Assembly: GCA_964387495.1 (NCBI GenBank)
Contig: CAYLXB010000019.1
Span: 1 to 47,415, forward strand
DNA: 47,415 nucleotides
Direction of reading: 5' to 3'
Origin: DSXF01 sp964387495
Lineage (GTDB): Bacteria; Chloroflexota; Anaerolineae; Anaerolineales; Villigracilaceae
Shown: one piece after another, positions 21,808-29,876 of the stretch
How the letters are laid out: every line of letters begins with the position of its first letter
Numbering within the stretch: the first letter of the stretch is position 1
Notes under the pieces: model-generated
Told to the model about the DNA's origin: nothing
The model's database searches: none
Seen by the model: the letters and a program-made list of their open reading frames with translations, nothing else
Program-made: the position numbers and the translations under genes

Positions 21808-21836
21808 AGTATAGTGGAATTCCGCTACAAAGTCAA
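21808..21836 (-). promoter_or_regulatory. Consensus promoter of the SWIM gene
   Basis: TTGACT (21831-21836) and TATACT (21808-21813) on the minus strand with exactly 17-bp spacing; predicted leader about 110 nt. Confidence 0.75.
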
Positions 21837-21886
21837 CCACCGCAGACCGAATTTTTCTATTTCGTAGAGCAAGCGCAGGCAAAACG

Positions 21887-23137
21887 TCAGTCAGCCGTTG
21901 CACCGAACAGCACCGGTTCATCGCCATTGTAGGTGCGCAATTGCGGCCATTTGCGAAGAATTAAAAGCACACCCAGGATACAACCGACACCACCGCTAAT
22001 AATCGTAAACGGAACGCCGAACAATGTGGCGACGACGCCAGCCTCCACCTCCCCCAACTGAGGCCCGCCCTGAAAAAAGATCTGGTTGACACTGGTCATG
22101 CGCCCGCGAATATGATCAGGAGTCCGCAACTGACGGATGGTGTTGCGGATGATGGTGCTGACAGTATCCGACGCTCCCATGAGTACAAGAGTCAGCATGG
22201 CAAATCCAAAGGTGCCAGCCAGACCAAACAGGATCGTCGCCACGCCAAAGGCAGTGACAGCAGCCAGAAGGGTGGGACCCTGGCGACGCAGCTTGGGGAT
22301 CTGCGAAACCACCAGACCTGTAGCCACAGAACCGATGGACTGGGCTGAGGACAACCAGCCGTAGCCAATTTCGCCGACCTTGAGAATATCTTTGGCAACG
22401 ATGGGCATCATGGTGTTGGCTGAGGCAAAGAATGTGGCAACAAAATCGAGGAGCATGCTGGACAGGATGATAGGCCGATGGAGTATGAAGCGTACGCCAT
22501 CCAGGGCAGCGCGCAAACTAATACCCGGTGCTTTGTGAACATCCTGAACTACAACACCCATGACAATCAAAGCCAGAATGACTGCCAGGAAAGAAATCGC
22601 GTCAAAGAAGTAGGTGTATCCCTGGCCAAGCGTAGCAATAACCACCCCGCTCAAAGCCGGACCGACAATCGAACCAGTGTTCATGGCAATGGAGGACATG
22701 CTGAAAGCGCTGGGCAGATCCTCAGCAGGTACAAGGTTGGGGATCATGGCCTGCCGAGCGGGACTATCGAAGGCTACAGCAGATGCCTGGATGGCAGAAA
22801 GCACATAGATGTGCCAGATGGTCATATGACCGGTAAAAGTCAGGTACGCCAGCGCCAGGGCAGTAAAGGCCATGACACTCTGGGTGATAAAGAGGATGCG
22901 CCGGCGATTGAAGGTATCGGCCACCGGCCCGCCAAGAAAAGAAAAGACAAGCACCGGCAAGATGCGCGCCAGGCCGATGCCGCCAAGGGCCAGGGGATCC
23001 GGTTCATCGGTCAGGGTACGAATGTGCCAATGGATTGCAGCGACCTGCATCTGTGAACCGGCGATTGAGACAAGCAATCCAAGCCAGAGGTAGAGGTAGC
23101 GGGAGTGACGTAAGGCAGGAGGAATTTGCAATTTCAT
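21887..23137 (-). CDS. MFS transporter (EntS-like exporter family)
   Basis: 416 residues with about twelve hydrophobic segments. MFS features include the cytoplasmic loop GGPVADTFNRRRILF (the GxxxDxxxRR type motif between helices 2 and 3), SPARQAMIPNLVPAEDLPSAFS in the middle as in MFS_3 enterobactin/macrolide-type exporters, and RTPDHIRGRMTSVNQ. Drug or metabolite export is inferred; the substrate is unknown. ATG 23137 is chosen over an upstream TTG (23161) because that TTG lies in the hairpin taken to end the nadE transcript. The gene shares strand with the NAD synthase pair but is separated by that hairpin. Confidence 0.85.
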   Translation of the reverse strand: MKLQIPPALRHSRYLYLWLGLLVSIAGSQMQVAAIHWHIRTLTDEPDPLALGGIGLARILPVLVFSFLGGPVADTFNRRRILFITQSVMAFTALALAYLTFTGHMTIWHIYVLSAIQASAVAFDSPARQAMIPNLVPAEDLPSAFSMSSIAMNTGSIVGPALSGVVIATLGQGYTYFFDAISFLAVILALIVMGVVVQDVHKAPGISLRAALDGVRFILHRPIILSSMLLDFVATFFASANTMMPIVAKDILKVGEIGYGWLSSAQSIGSVATGLVVSQIPKLRRQGPTLLAAVTAFGVATILFGLAGTFGFAMLTLVLMGASDTVSTIIRNTIRQLRTPDHIRGRMTSVNQIFFQGGPQLGEVEAGVVATLFGVPFTIISGGVGCILGVLLILRKWPQLRTYNGDEPVLFGATAD

Positions 23138-23141
23138 AAAG

Positions 23142-23185
23142 AGGCGCAAAGAGACGAGCAAGGAACTTTATCCTCACTCGTCTCT
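23142..23185 (-). terminator. Hairpin after nadE
   Basis: On the minus strand AGAGACGAG (23177-23185) and CTCGTCTCT (23150-23158) are perfect 9-bp arms, followed by TTGCGCCTCTTT. The T tract is interrupted, so termination may be partial. Confidence 0.5.
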
Positions 23186-23204
23186 CCTTTCCAATGGATT
23201 TGAT

Positions 23205-24026
23205 TTATGTACCCCAGTCGCGCAGATAGAGGAAATCGTAACCAACGGTGCGGCTGCTGATCTTGGCAATTGGCGGGAGCATGCGTTTGAACTGGTACCG
23301 GCGGATGCGGTTCAGCACTTTTTGAACAAAAGCAGCATCGAAGCCGGCTGAAATACACTCTTCCGGGCTGTAACGCTGGTCCACCAACAGGAACAACAGC
23401 CGATCAACTTCATCATAAGAAAAGCCAAGTTCACCCTCGTCCGTTTGGCCGGACCATAAGTCGGCCGAAGGAGCCTTTTCGATGATCGGCGCAGGTAAAT
23501 CCATGGCACGCGATAACTGGCGCACCTGGGTTTTGTACAGATCGCCGAGGGGATTGAGCGCACAGGCCGCATCCCCATAGAGGGTGGAGTAGCCAAGCAA
23601 AATCTCAGTCTTGTTGCCGGTGCCGACAACCAACCCCTTGAAGGCTTCTGACTGGTCATAGAGAACGATCATGCGGCAGCGCGCCATGATGTTGCCTTTG
23701 CGAACAGATGACATCCCAAGATCACGGGAAATGAGAGGATCGGCCATCTCTGTGATGGGAACGGTCAGCGACTGGACACCAAGCTGGTCGATGAGCAATT
23801 GTGCATGTTCGAGGGAATCAGCAGAGGAGGTCTTGTAGGGCATGCGCACGGCCAGGACATTTTGGGGGCCAAGTGCCTCCGCAGCCAAGGCACAGGAGAG
23901 CGCCGAGTCGATCCCGCCAGAGAGGCCCAACACAGCCCGGCAGAAACCGGTGCGGGTGATCTCCGAATGGATGAAATCAGTCAGGATTTTACGGGTCAGG
24001 TCCGTGTTCAGAGAAAGGTCAGGCAT
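23205..24026 (-). CDS. nadE: NAD+ synthase, synthetase (ammonia-using) subunit
   Basis: 273 residues. It adenylates nicotinate adenine dinucleotide and amidates it to NAD+, the last step of NAD synthesis. The ATP-pyrophosphatase P-loop LGLSGGIDSALS is at residues 34-44, followed by KTSSADSLEHAQ, VGTGNKTEILLGYSTLYGD and APSADLWSGQTDEGELGF, all NadE hallmarks. ATG 24026 overlaps the stop of the amidohydrolase gene by 8 nt; an upstream ATG at 24074 would deepen the overlap and add a non-conserved segment. In most bacteria with glutamine-dependent NadE the glutaminase is fused; here it is encoded separately just upstream, so the two probably form a complex. Confidence 0.9.
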   Translation of the reverse strand: MPDLSLNTDLTRKILTDFIHSEITRTGFCRAVLGLSGGIDSALSCALAAEALGPQNVLAVRMPYKTSSADSLEHAQLLIDQLGVQSLTVPITEMADPLISRDLGMSSVRKGNIMARCRMIVLYDQSEAFKGLVVGTGNKTEILLGYSTLYGDAACALNPLGDLYKTQVRQLSRAMDLPAPIIEKAPSADLWSGQTDEGELGFSYDEVDRLLFLLVDQRYSPEECISAGFDAAFVQKVLNRIRRYQFKRMLPPIAKISSRTVGYDFLYLRDWGT

Positions 24027-24867
24027 GAGACAGCATCCGATCAAGTTCTTGTTGCACCAGGTGCGTGCGCTCATCGCGCAGGACCGGCAAACGGGCGCGC
24101 GTACGGTGAATCTGGTTCAGGTCCAGCCTGGTGACCGTCAAGGCTTCTTCATGATAGGGGCCGCGCGCCAGCAATTCCCCATCAGGGCTGTAAACAGTCG
24201 CCCCTCCCCAAAAGTGCAGGCCATCCTCCCAACCGACGCGATTGGTATGGGCAACAAACGCAGTGAACAACCCGGCATAGGATTGATTGATATGTTCCAC
24301 CCAAACAGCAGAACCCATCTTCTCGCCCTGCAGGCCGCGCCCGGGGGAGGCAGAAGTGAACAGGAGCAGGTCGGCGCCATCCAGCCAGAGCAGGTAGGGA
24401 GAGGAGGCATGCCAGAAGTCCTCACAGATCAGCACACCAACCCGGCCGAAGCGGGTATCGAAGGCACGAATCGTTTCGCCCCAGGCGAAGAAACGGCCTT
24501 CGTCGAACAGGCCATAGGTGGGCAGATAGGCTTTGTGATGGATGTGAACGACCTGACCGCCTGAGAGGTAGGCCGCCGAAATGAAGAACCGGCGGCGCTG
24601 GTCTTCATCCACAAAACCCACGACCAGGTCAATGTCCCGGCTGGCCTCAAGCAGAGGACGGAAGAGGGAATCATCTTCCGAGGGGTGGTGGGCCAACGTG
24701 GAAGCCAGGTCCTGCAGGGCATAACCGGTCAGGGAGAGTTCAGGGAAGACCAGCAGGTCAGCAGACTGTTTTTTGGCTTCCTGGATACAGGCCAGGTGCT
24801 TTTCCAAGTTTGCCTGGGTGTCACCCAGCACGGTATTGATTTGAGCAAGAGCAAGGTTGATGTACAT
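24019..24867 (-). CDS. Nitrilase-superfamily glutamine amidohydrolase, probable glutaminase partner of NadE
   Basis: 282 residues. The nitrilase triad is visible: Glu in VFPELSLTGYALQDL, Lys in HHKAYLPTYGLFDEGRFF, and Cys148 in VLICEDFWHASSP. These motifs match the N-terminal glutaminase half of glutamine-dependent NAD synthetases rather than free nitrilases, and the gene overlaps nadE by 8 nt, so ammonia delivery to NadE is a strong inference. ATG 24867 is chosen because conserved sequence (INLALAQINTVLGD) begins there; upstream in-frame residues are unlike the family. A TAAGAT box about 11 nt before the start suggests a very short leader. Confidence 0.85.
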   Translation of the reverse strand: MYINLALAQINTVLGDTQANLEKHLACIQEAKKQSADLLVFPELSLTGYALQDLASTLAHHPSEDDSLFRPLLEASRDIDLVVGFVDEDQRRRFFISAAYLSGGQVVHIHHKAYLPTYGLFDEGRFFAWGETIRAFDTRFGRVGVLICEDFWHASSPYLLWLDGADLLLFTSASPGRGLQGEKMGSAVWVEHINQSYAGLFTAFVAHTNRVGWEDGLHFWGGATVYSPDGELLARGPYHEEALTVTRLDLNQIHRTRARLPVLRDERTHLVQQELDRMLSHA

Positions 24868-25258
24868 AGACAGGTCGAATCTTACCACTAAATATTCTCT
24901 GCGAGGCTTTCCAAAAATTCCATCTTGAAAAAGTGGAAGTATGTTGTATAGTAGTGGTGTCAATGAACTTGAATGCTGCGGGGAAAGAAAATCATCAAAG
25001 CTCACTATCCAGTCACCGATCACCATCATTCTCAAGCCAATCATAGCGGCGTTGTCATTGCAAGAGCAGGTACTTTACCGCAAGCTGTGCTGATATAGCA
25101 GGCGGGCAGGTGATGGTGAAAGGAGGTTCCAGGCAAAATAATTACCAGGGCGAAGATGCCCTCCCCCCCAACAGGGGACTGCTTTCCCGGTCAAGAGCAG
25201 GCGGTCTGGAAGGAACACCCGCCTGCGCCAAACCATGTAACAAAAAGGAGATATTCAC
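24868..25258. other. 391-bp divergent intergenic region with a long structured leader
   Basis: No convincing gene is seen. It carries a plus-strand promoter at 24925-24952 and about 300 nt of predicted leader before the secreted protein at 25259. In the last 150 nt are hairpins such as AGGGC/GCCCT and GCAGGCGG/CCGCCTGC. I could not match it to a known riboswitch core. Confidence 0.5.
24925..24952 (+). promoter_or_regulatory. Promoter for the 25259 gene (long leader)
   Basis: TTGAAA (24925-24930) and TATAGT (24947-24952) with 16-bp spacing; predicted start near 24959. Confidence 0.5.
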
Positions 25259-25849
25259 ATGAACAGAAAATATCGATTCGTCAGCGTCCTGCTGATTTCC
25301 TGGCTGATTTTGGGAATCGTGATTTACAGCTCACCCGGCGCCGAGGTCGCAGCAGCCAGTTGGGGGATCAATTGCACCGGCGTACTGGGGAGTGAACGCG
25401 GCCTGTGGCTGGATTCTGCAGGCCCCGGGGGCAACAATGAAGGAGGCTATTTCTGGATCAAGAACAATGATGCCGGAAATGAAACCTGCACGGCCCAATC
25501 GAGCATCAACCCTGCAATATCCAGCAGTAAATTCCCAAAGTTGAAAGTACGGGCAGCGGTCAATGATGGCGCCAAGTTCAAAGTGCAGGTCTATGAGTAT
25601 GGCGTTAGCGAATTCTGCGAGACACTGGTGGCAACAATTGCCTGGAGTGCGACCGAGGACCATAGCGGATTCCTGACCAAAGAGATTACGCTGCCGGCCG
25701 GCAAAGAAATCTGCCTGGTGACTATGACCCTCGACGATGATCCTGATACGATCAAATCCTGGCGGACGAACGCCCTAGTGGACGATATCCGCATCTGGAA
25801 CGGCAGCACAGTGGGTTGGAAGGAAACCTTCTCGGGAGGAGCGCCATAG
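25259..25849 (+). CDS. Secreted protein of unknown function
   Basis: 196 residues with AAGGAG before ATG 25259. Residues 1-34 are a signal peptide (LLISWLILGIVIYSS core, then GAEVAAAS). The mature part is beta-rich, with five cysteines that could form disulfides (INCTGV, ETCTAQ, EFCETL, EICLVT and nearby), a FWIKNNDAG segment and a final RIWNGSTVGWKETFSGG. The pattern resembles a jelly-roll or lectin-like fold, but I do not recognise the family. It stands alone between minus-strand genes, with its own promoter and a long leader, which suggests conditional expression. Confidence 0.75.
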   Translation: MNRKYRFVSVLLISWLILGIVIYSSPGAEVAAASWGINCTGVLGSERGLWLDSAGPGGNNEGGYFWIKNNDAGNETCTAQSSINPAISSSKFPKLKVRAAVNDGAKFKVQVYEYGVSEFCETLVATIAWSATEDHSGFLTKEITLPAGKEICLVTMTLDDDPDTIKSWRTNALVDDIRIWNGSTVGWKETFSGGAP

Positions 25850-25907
25850 AACCAGACCACGGACGACGAGTCATGATGATCACGTGAAGATGAAGATTAT
25901 TTACTTT

Positions 25908-25950
25908 CCTGCCCGCCCTCAGCCTGATTCGAGCGCGGGCAGGATTCGTT
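25908..25950 (+). terminator. Hairpin between the convergent secreted-protein and Lnt-like genes
   Basis: CCTGCCCGC (25908-25916) and GCGGGCAGG (25935-25943) form a 9-bp stem; the plus-strand tail ATTCGTTCT is only weakly T-rich. Confidence 0.45.
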
Positions 25951-27486
25951 CTAATTCGCAGGAGTGACCTGCAGGTGGGCAGCTTTTTTGGCCCGGTTTT
26001 CCAAAACAGCCTGGAAGACAATGAAAAACACAAAACCGGCCAGGGAAAGCCAGCCCAGGACATCACCCAGGTAGTTGTAGGGGGCATTGCCTGAGCCGAG
26101 TGGGACATCGGCCACGAGAACTTTGGGGCTGCCCTGTGGGTCAACATCCAGGGCAATCTGCCGACCATATGGATCAATGATCGCTGAAACCGTTGCGACG
26201 CCGGTCACGACCAAAGACGTGTGTGTCTCCACGGCACGGAAGGTGGCATGAGTCCAGAGCTGCTCACCAAAGCCGCCAAATTCTTTGAAACCAGCTCCAA
26301 TCAACTGGGCACCGTTACGGGCCACTTTACGGGAGACATCAGTGTAGTTGGTATCATGGCAAATGATGGCTGCCAGGCGGCCCATAGGCGTTTCATAGAC
26401 CGGATATCGGTTCGTAACCACAAAAAGTGGTTCTCCCGGCGGAACATGGTTCTTGGAATAGGGTTCCGAAAATTCACCGGAGGGTGAGAGCAGGACAGCC
26501 TGATTGCGGAAAGGTTCCCCATCCCGAACAACAGTATAAAGTACGAAGATATAAGTATCCGTCTCCTGCGCCAGGCTGCGAAATTCCTGGGGGAATTCTT
26601 CCTGTGGATCGAAATTAAAAAGCATCTCGGGTGTATACAAGATTTTTGCTCCCTGCGCTGCGGCTTCACGCGCCTGGGCTGCAAAGGTAGCAAAGCGCAT
26701 CTCGGAGGTATTGACGTCATCCTGGAAAGCAGGCAGGGGATAGTCCGGACGCAGAGAGGCAACTCGAATTGTGGGCGCGTCTGAGGGGGCTGTGAACAAT
26801 AGAACCAGACTCAAACCAACCCAACCCACCAACATGGCGCCCATGACAACCAGCCAACGGCGCACCATGCCCGGCTGGATGAGAACAACATCGGCAGGCC
26901 GCCAGCGACCGTCGAGCCAGGCCATAACCATCTGGGCAAGAACGTAATTGACGAGCATGATGACAAGATCAAAGCCATAAATACTGAATAGTGAGACCGG
27001 CTGGAAAAGCCAGGCTTGCATTGCCTGGGTATAACCGATGAAACCACTTGTGGCTACGAGCGGGATGAAAGCCGCGCGGACCATTTCAAAGCCAACCCAT
27101 CCGGCTAACCCCTGGAAGACAAACCAGCGGTAGCCGGTCAGGTCGTGGAACTTGCGATCCTTCTGAATAAAAAACATGAGGATCGCAACCCAGACCCCCA
27201 TGAATTCAAAGACCGGGCCATAGTCAGAACCAAACAGGCGCCGCAAGTATGGACCCAGCCAGACCAGGAGCATTAAGGCCTGCGCCAGGCTGGTCCAACG
27301 CGCAGGCAGTACACGGTACTGGGCGACCAGCACCGGGATCAGGGCAAACCAGGCCAGCGGCCAGAGGCCGTAGGGGGGAAAGGCCAGCAGGAGCATTCCG
27401 CCGCCAAAGACAGATAGAAAAATGCCCGCCAGGAGGCGGAGCAGCGGCGGTTGTGACACGAGTTTTACATCAGAAGTGGTTGTCAT
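25951..27486 (-). CDS. lnt: Apolipoprotein N-acyltransferase-like membrane protein (Lnt/CN-hydrolase)
   Basis: 511 residues from ATG 27486, preceded by AAAGGAG. About six N-terminal membrane segments begin with the Lnt-like LAFPPYGLWPLAWFALIPVL. The C-terminal half (about 240-470) is a nitrilase-fold domain, and a last membrane segment follows (LGWLSLAGFVFFIVFQAV). Catalytic candidates are Glu in ILYTPEMLFNF, Lys in YSKNHVPPGEP and Cys376 in AIICHDTNY. Lnt acylates the N-terminal Cys of lipoproteins at the outer face of the membrane. Here the residues after Cys are HD rather than the more usual F/Y-E, so a related acyltransferase or amidase is possible. Lipoproteins encoded in the window (14856, 18766) would be potential substrates. 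Confidence 0.75.
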   Translation of the reverse strand: MTTTSDVKLVSQPPLLRLLAGIFLSVFGGGMLLLAFPPYGLWPLAWFALIPVLVAQYRVLPARWTSLAQALMLLVWLGPYLRRLFGSDYGPVFEFMGVWVAILMFFIQKDRKFHDLTGYRWFVFQGLAGWVGFEMVRAAFIPLVATSGFIGYTQAMQAWLFQPVSLFSIYGFDLVIMLVNYVLAQMVMAWLDGRWRPADVVLIQPGMVRRWLVVMGAMLVGWVGLSLVLLFTAPSDAPTIRVASLRPDYPLPAFQDDVNTSEMRFATFAAQAREAAAQGAKILYTPEMLFNFDPQEEFPQEFRSLAQETDTYIFVLYTVVRDGEPFRNQAVLLSPSGEFSEPYSKNHVPPGEPLFVVTNRYPVYETPMGRLAAIICHDTNYTDVSRKVARNGAQLIGAGFKEFGGFGEQLWTHATFRAVETHTSLVVTGVATVSAIIDPYGRQIALDVDPQGSPKVLVADVPLGSGNAPYNYLGDVLGWLSLAGFVFFIVFQAVLENRAKKAAHLQVTPAN

Positions 27487-27610
27487 TTGCAACTCCTTTT
27501 CGAAAGGTGCAACGACGAGATGGCAACGCATAGGACAGACGGCAAAAGGTGGAATAACTCACATATGATTATATAGAAAATTCCCCAATTTGATGCAATG
27601 AGTTTATATG

Positions 27611-27636
27611 GAAAATCGCCAGGCTTTATCCTGGCG
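27611..27636 (-). terminator. Terminator after tRNA-Ser
   Basis: CGCCAGG/CCTGGCG stem with a 6-nt loop, followed on the minus strand by ATTTTC. Confidence 0.75.
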
Positions 27637-27644
27637 AAAACAGG

Positions 27645-27732
27645 CGGAGAGGGTGGGATTCGAACCCACGGTGGCCACGAGGACCACAACGGTTTTCGAG
27701 ACCGTCCCATTCAACCGCTCTGGCACCTCTCC
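27645..27732 (-). tRNA. tRNA-Ser (CGA anticodon)
   Basis: Class II tRNA of 88 nt. Acceptor GGAGAGG pairs with CCTCTCC, the discriminator base is G and CCA is not encoded. The anticodon stem ACGGT/ACCGT carries the loop CTCGAAA, giving CGA for serine codon UCG. It has a long variable arm and the T arm GTGGG-TTCGAAT-CCCAC. Confidence 0.95.
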
Positions 27733-27745
27733 GAACGGCGGGCAA

Positions 27746-27751
27746 ATTATA
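27746..27751 (-). promoter_or_regulatory. -10 element of the tRNA-Ser gene
   Basis: TATAAT on the minus strand, 14 bp before the mature tRNA 5' end. The -35 is poor. Confidence 0.5.
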
Positions 27752-27875
27752 CTGCCTTTTTTTTGATTTGTAGAGATTTACTGCAATTTCGCGCCCATAG
27801 ACATTCGAGCAACAATGCCGGAAATTTGTCACAGACAATGGTGACATTCGTTATTTTTCTCAACCAGGCGATACT

Positions 27876-27911
27876 ATTACAATATCAGTAAACGTTTACA
27901 ATCAATGTAAT
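27876..27911. promoter_or_regulatory. 36-bp dyad, candidate Rrf2-family operator
   Basis: The outer arms ATTACA (27876-27881) and TGTAAT (27906-27911) and the inner palindrome GTAAACGTTTAC (27888-27899) share exactly the same centre. It ends about 20 bp before the regulator gene. Confidence 0.6.
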
Positions 27912-27931
27912 ATATCTGAGAGATTTTCAGT

Positions 27932-28372
27932 ATGTTGCGCATCAACCGCCAGACCGATTACGCTGTCCGAGTGCTCCTGGCACTTGCCCGCCGGGAAGAG
28001 GGCGCGCGGCTCACCAGCACCCAGATCCGGCGTGAGATGATCATCCCGGAGGCATTCCTATCGCGCATCGTGGCACAACTGGCGCAAGCAGGACTGGTGC
28101 AGACATTCGCCGGACGCGACGGAGGACTCCAATTGAGGCGCCCGGCAGAGCAGATCAGCCTGCGCGATGTGGTGGAGATTTTTGAGGGGCCGTTGATGCT
28201 TTCAGAGTGCATGGCAGGAGAGGATAACTGCCCATTTGAAGACAACTGCATGGTGCAGCCGCGCTGGGCAGGCCTGCAGGCAGTCATCCTGAAAGAATTA
28301 TCGAAGACAACATTTTTTGATCTGGCAAAGGAGGCAAATAAGCAATACTCGACAACGAGTGCCGGAAAATAA
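27932..28372 (+). CDS. Rrf2-family transcriptional regulator with Fe-S-type cysteines
   Basis: 146 residues. Residues about 5-75 are the Rrf2 winged helix (RQTDYAVRVLLALAR, IPEAFLSRIVAQLAQAGLV, GRDGGLQLRRP). Three cysteines, C93, C100 and C106 (SECMAGEDNCPFEDNC), match the C-x5/6-C-x5-C Fe-S ligand pattern of IscR/NsrR-type sensors, so it probably senses nitric oxide, oxygen or cluster status. A 36-bp dyad lies directly upstream and cydAB follows 92 bp downstream, so control of cytochrome bd is the likely role. Confidence 0.88.
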   Translation: MLRINRQTDYAVRVLLALARREEGARLTSTQIRREMIIPEAFLSRIVAQLAQAGLVQTFAGRDGGLQLRRPAEQISLRDVVEIFEGPLMLSECMAGEDNCPFEDNCMVQPRWAGLQAVILKELSKTTFFDLAKEANKQYSTTSAGK

Positions 28373-28417
28373 GAAGTAATCTACATCAAAGACACTGCGA
28401 ATTACCGATTTCAAGAC

Positions 28418-28423
28418 TATAAT
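28418..28423 (+). promoter_or_regulatory. -10 element for cydAB
   Basis: Perfect TATAAT, 41 bp before the cydA start codon; no consensus -35, compatible with regulated transcription. Confidence 0.45.
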
Positions 28424-28464
28424 AATTAAGTACCAATTGATTCCATATCCATAAAGGAGGCGGA

Positions 28465-29862
28465 ATGGACCCTGTCATACTTTCACGCTGGCAATTTGCC
28501 ATCACCACGATCTATCATTTCTTCTTTGTCCCCCTCACCCTGGGATTGGGATGGGTCGTTGCCATCATGCAGACGCAGTATTACCGCACCGGCGACGTGG
28601 CCTATAAGAAGATGACAAAATTCTGGGGCAAATTGTTCTTGATCAACTTTGCGATGGGCGTCGTCACCGGTATTGTGCAGGAGTTTCAGTTCGGAATGAA
28701 CTGGTCTGAATACTCCCGCTACGTGGGCGACATCTTCGGCGCACCGTTGGCCATCGAGGCCTTGCTGGCTTTCTTCCTGGAAAGCACTTTTCTGGGGGTG
28801 TGGATCTTCGGCTGGGAGCGGCTCCCCAAGAAAATCCACCTGGCTTCCATCTGGCTGGTGGCTATCGGCTCGAACCTTTCTGCACTGTGGATCCTGATCG
28901 CCAATGGTTGGATGCAGCACCCGGTGGGTTATGCCATCAATGAGGCGACCGGACGCGCTGAACTGGTGGATTTCTTTGCACTGGTCGGCAACCCCAAGGC
29001 CTGGCTTTTCTTCTGGCACACCATTACATCCGGGCTGACAACCGCTGCGTTCTTTGTCATCGGAATCAGCGTCTGGCACATCCTGCGCAAGCAAAACGTG
29101 GAAATCTATAAGAAATCCTTTAAAATCGCAGCCGTGATCGGCATGGTCAGCGTCATTCTCGTGGGAGTTGCCGGTCACACACAGGGCCAGGAAATCGTAA
29201 CAACCCAACCGATGAAAATGGCAGCCATCGAGGCGCTCTGGGAAACCGAGCAGCCGGCTTCATTCTCAATCCTTACCATTGGCGACCTGACCGGCAAGAA
29301 TCTCGTCTGGGAAGTGCGCATTCCATATGCCCTGAGTTTCATCGCTTGCAACAACTTCAGTTGTGAAATCCGGGGAGTGAATGACATCCAGGCAGAATAT
29401 GAAGAAAAATACGGCCCCGGGGATTATGTACCACTGATCTTCATCACCTACTGGGCTTTCCGGTTCATGTTCGGGACCGGGCTGATCATGGTGATACTGG
29501 CCGCCTATGCCTTGTTCATCTCCTGGCGAAATTGGCCGGAAAAGTGGATCCAAGGGCGTTGGTTGAAGTGGCTGGTTCCAGCGATGGCCCTGCCTTACAT
29601 TGCCAATACTTCCGGCTGGCTGGTGACTGAAACCGGACGCCAGCCTTGGATCGTGCAGGGACTGCTGAAAACCAGTGATGGGATCTCAAAAGCTGTCAGC
29701 CCGGGCTGGATGCTGATAACCCTGATCGGTTTTACCCTGGTATATGCCGCGCTGATGGTGGCAGACGTCTACCTGCTGCGCAAATATGCTGTGGCCGGCC
29801 CGGAAGCAGCCATGCACGAATCTGAAGATACGGCTCCTGCCCTGGCCGGGGCGCAAGATTAA
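28465..29862 (+). CDS. cydA: Cytochrome bd ubiquinol oxidase subunit I
   Basis: 465 residues behind AAAGGAGG. It oxidises quinol and reduces oxygen to water at hemes b558, b595 and d in the membrane. Heme ligands fit the family: His18 in TTIYHFFFVPLTLG, His185 in FFWHTITSG and Met335 in FRFMFGTGL. The proton-channel glutamates lie in ALLAFFLESTFLG and the GRQPW motif is at 391-395. It is shorter than the E. coli protein, with a short Q-loop. cydB follows 14 nt later. Confidence 0.95.
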   Translation: MDPVILSRWQFAITTIYHFFFVPLTLGLGWVVAIMQTQYYRTGDVAYKKMTKFWGKLFLINFAMGVVTGIVQEFQFGMNWSEYSRYVGDIFGAPLAIEALLAFFLESTFLGVWIFGWERLPKKIHLASIWLVAIGSNLSALWILIANGWMQHPVGYAINEATGRAELVDFFALVGNPKAWLFFWHTITSGLTTAAFFVIGISVWHILRKQNVEIYKKSFKIAAVIGMVSVILVGVAGHTQGQEIVTTQPMKMAAIEALWETEQPASFSILTIGDLTGKNLVWEVRIPYALSFIACNNFSCEIRGVNDIQAEYEEKYGPGDYVPLIFITYWAFRFMFGTGLIMVILAAYALFISWRNWPEKWIQGRWLKWLVPAMALPYIANTSGWLVTETGRQPWIVQGLLKTSDGISKAVSPGWMLITLIGFTLVYAALMVADVYLLRKYAVAGPEAAMHESEDTAPALAGAQD

Positions 29863-29876
29863 CTGGAGGAACTGCC

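Noticed and set aside
27645..27732. Integration site at the tRNA-Ser 3' end
   Set aside because: No integrase and no direct repeat of the tRNA 3' end seen in the window; neighbours are ordinary housekeeping genes.
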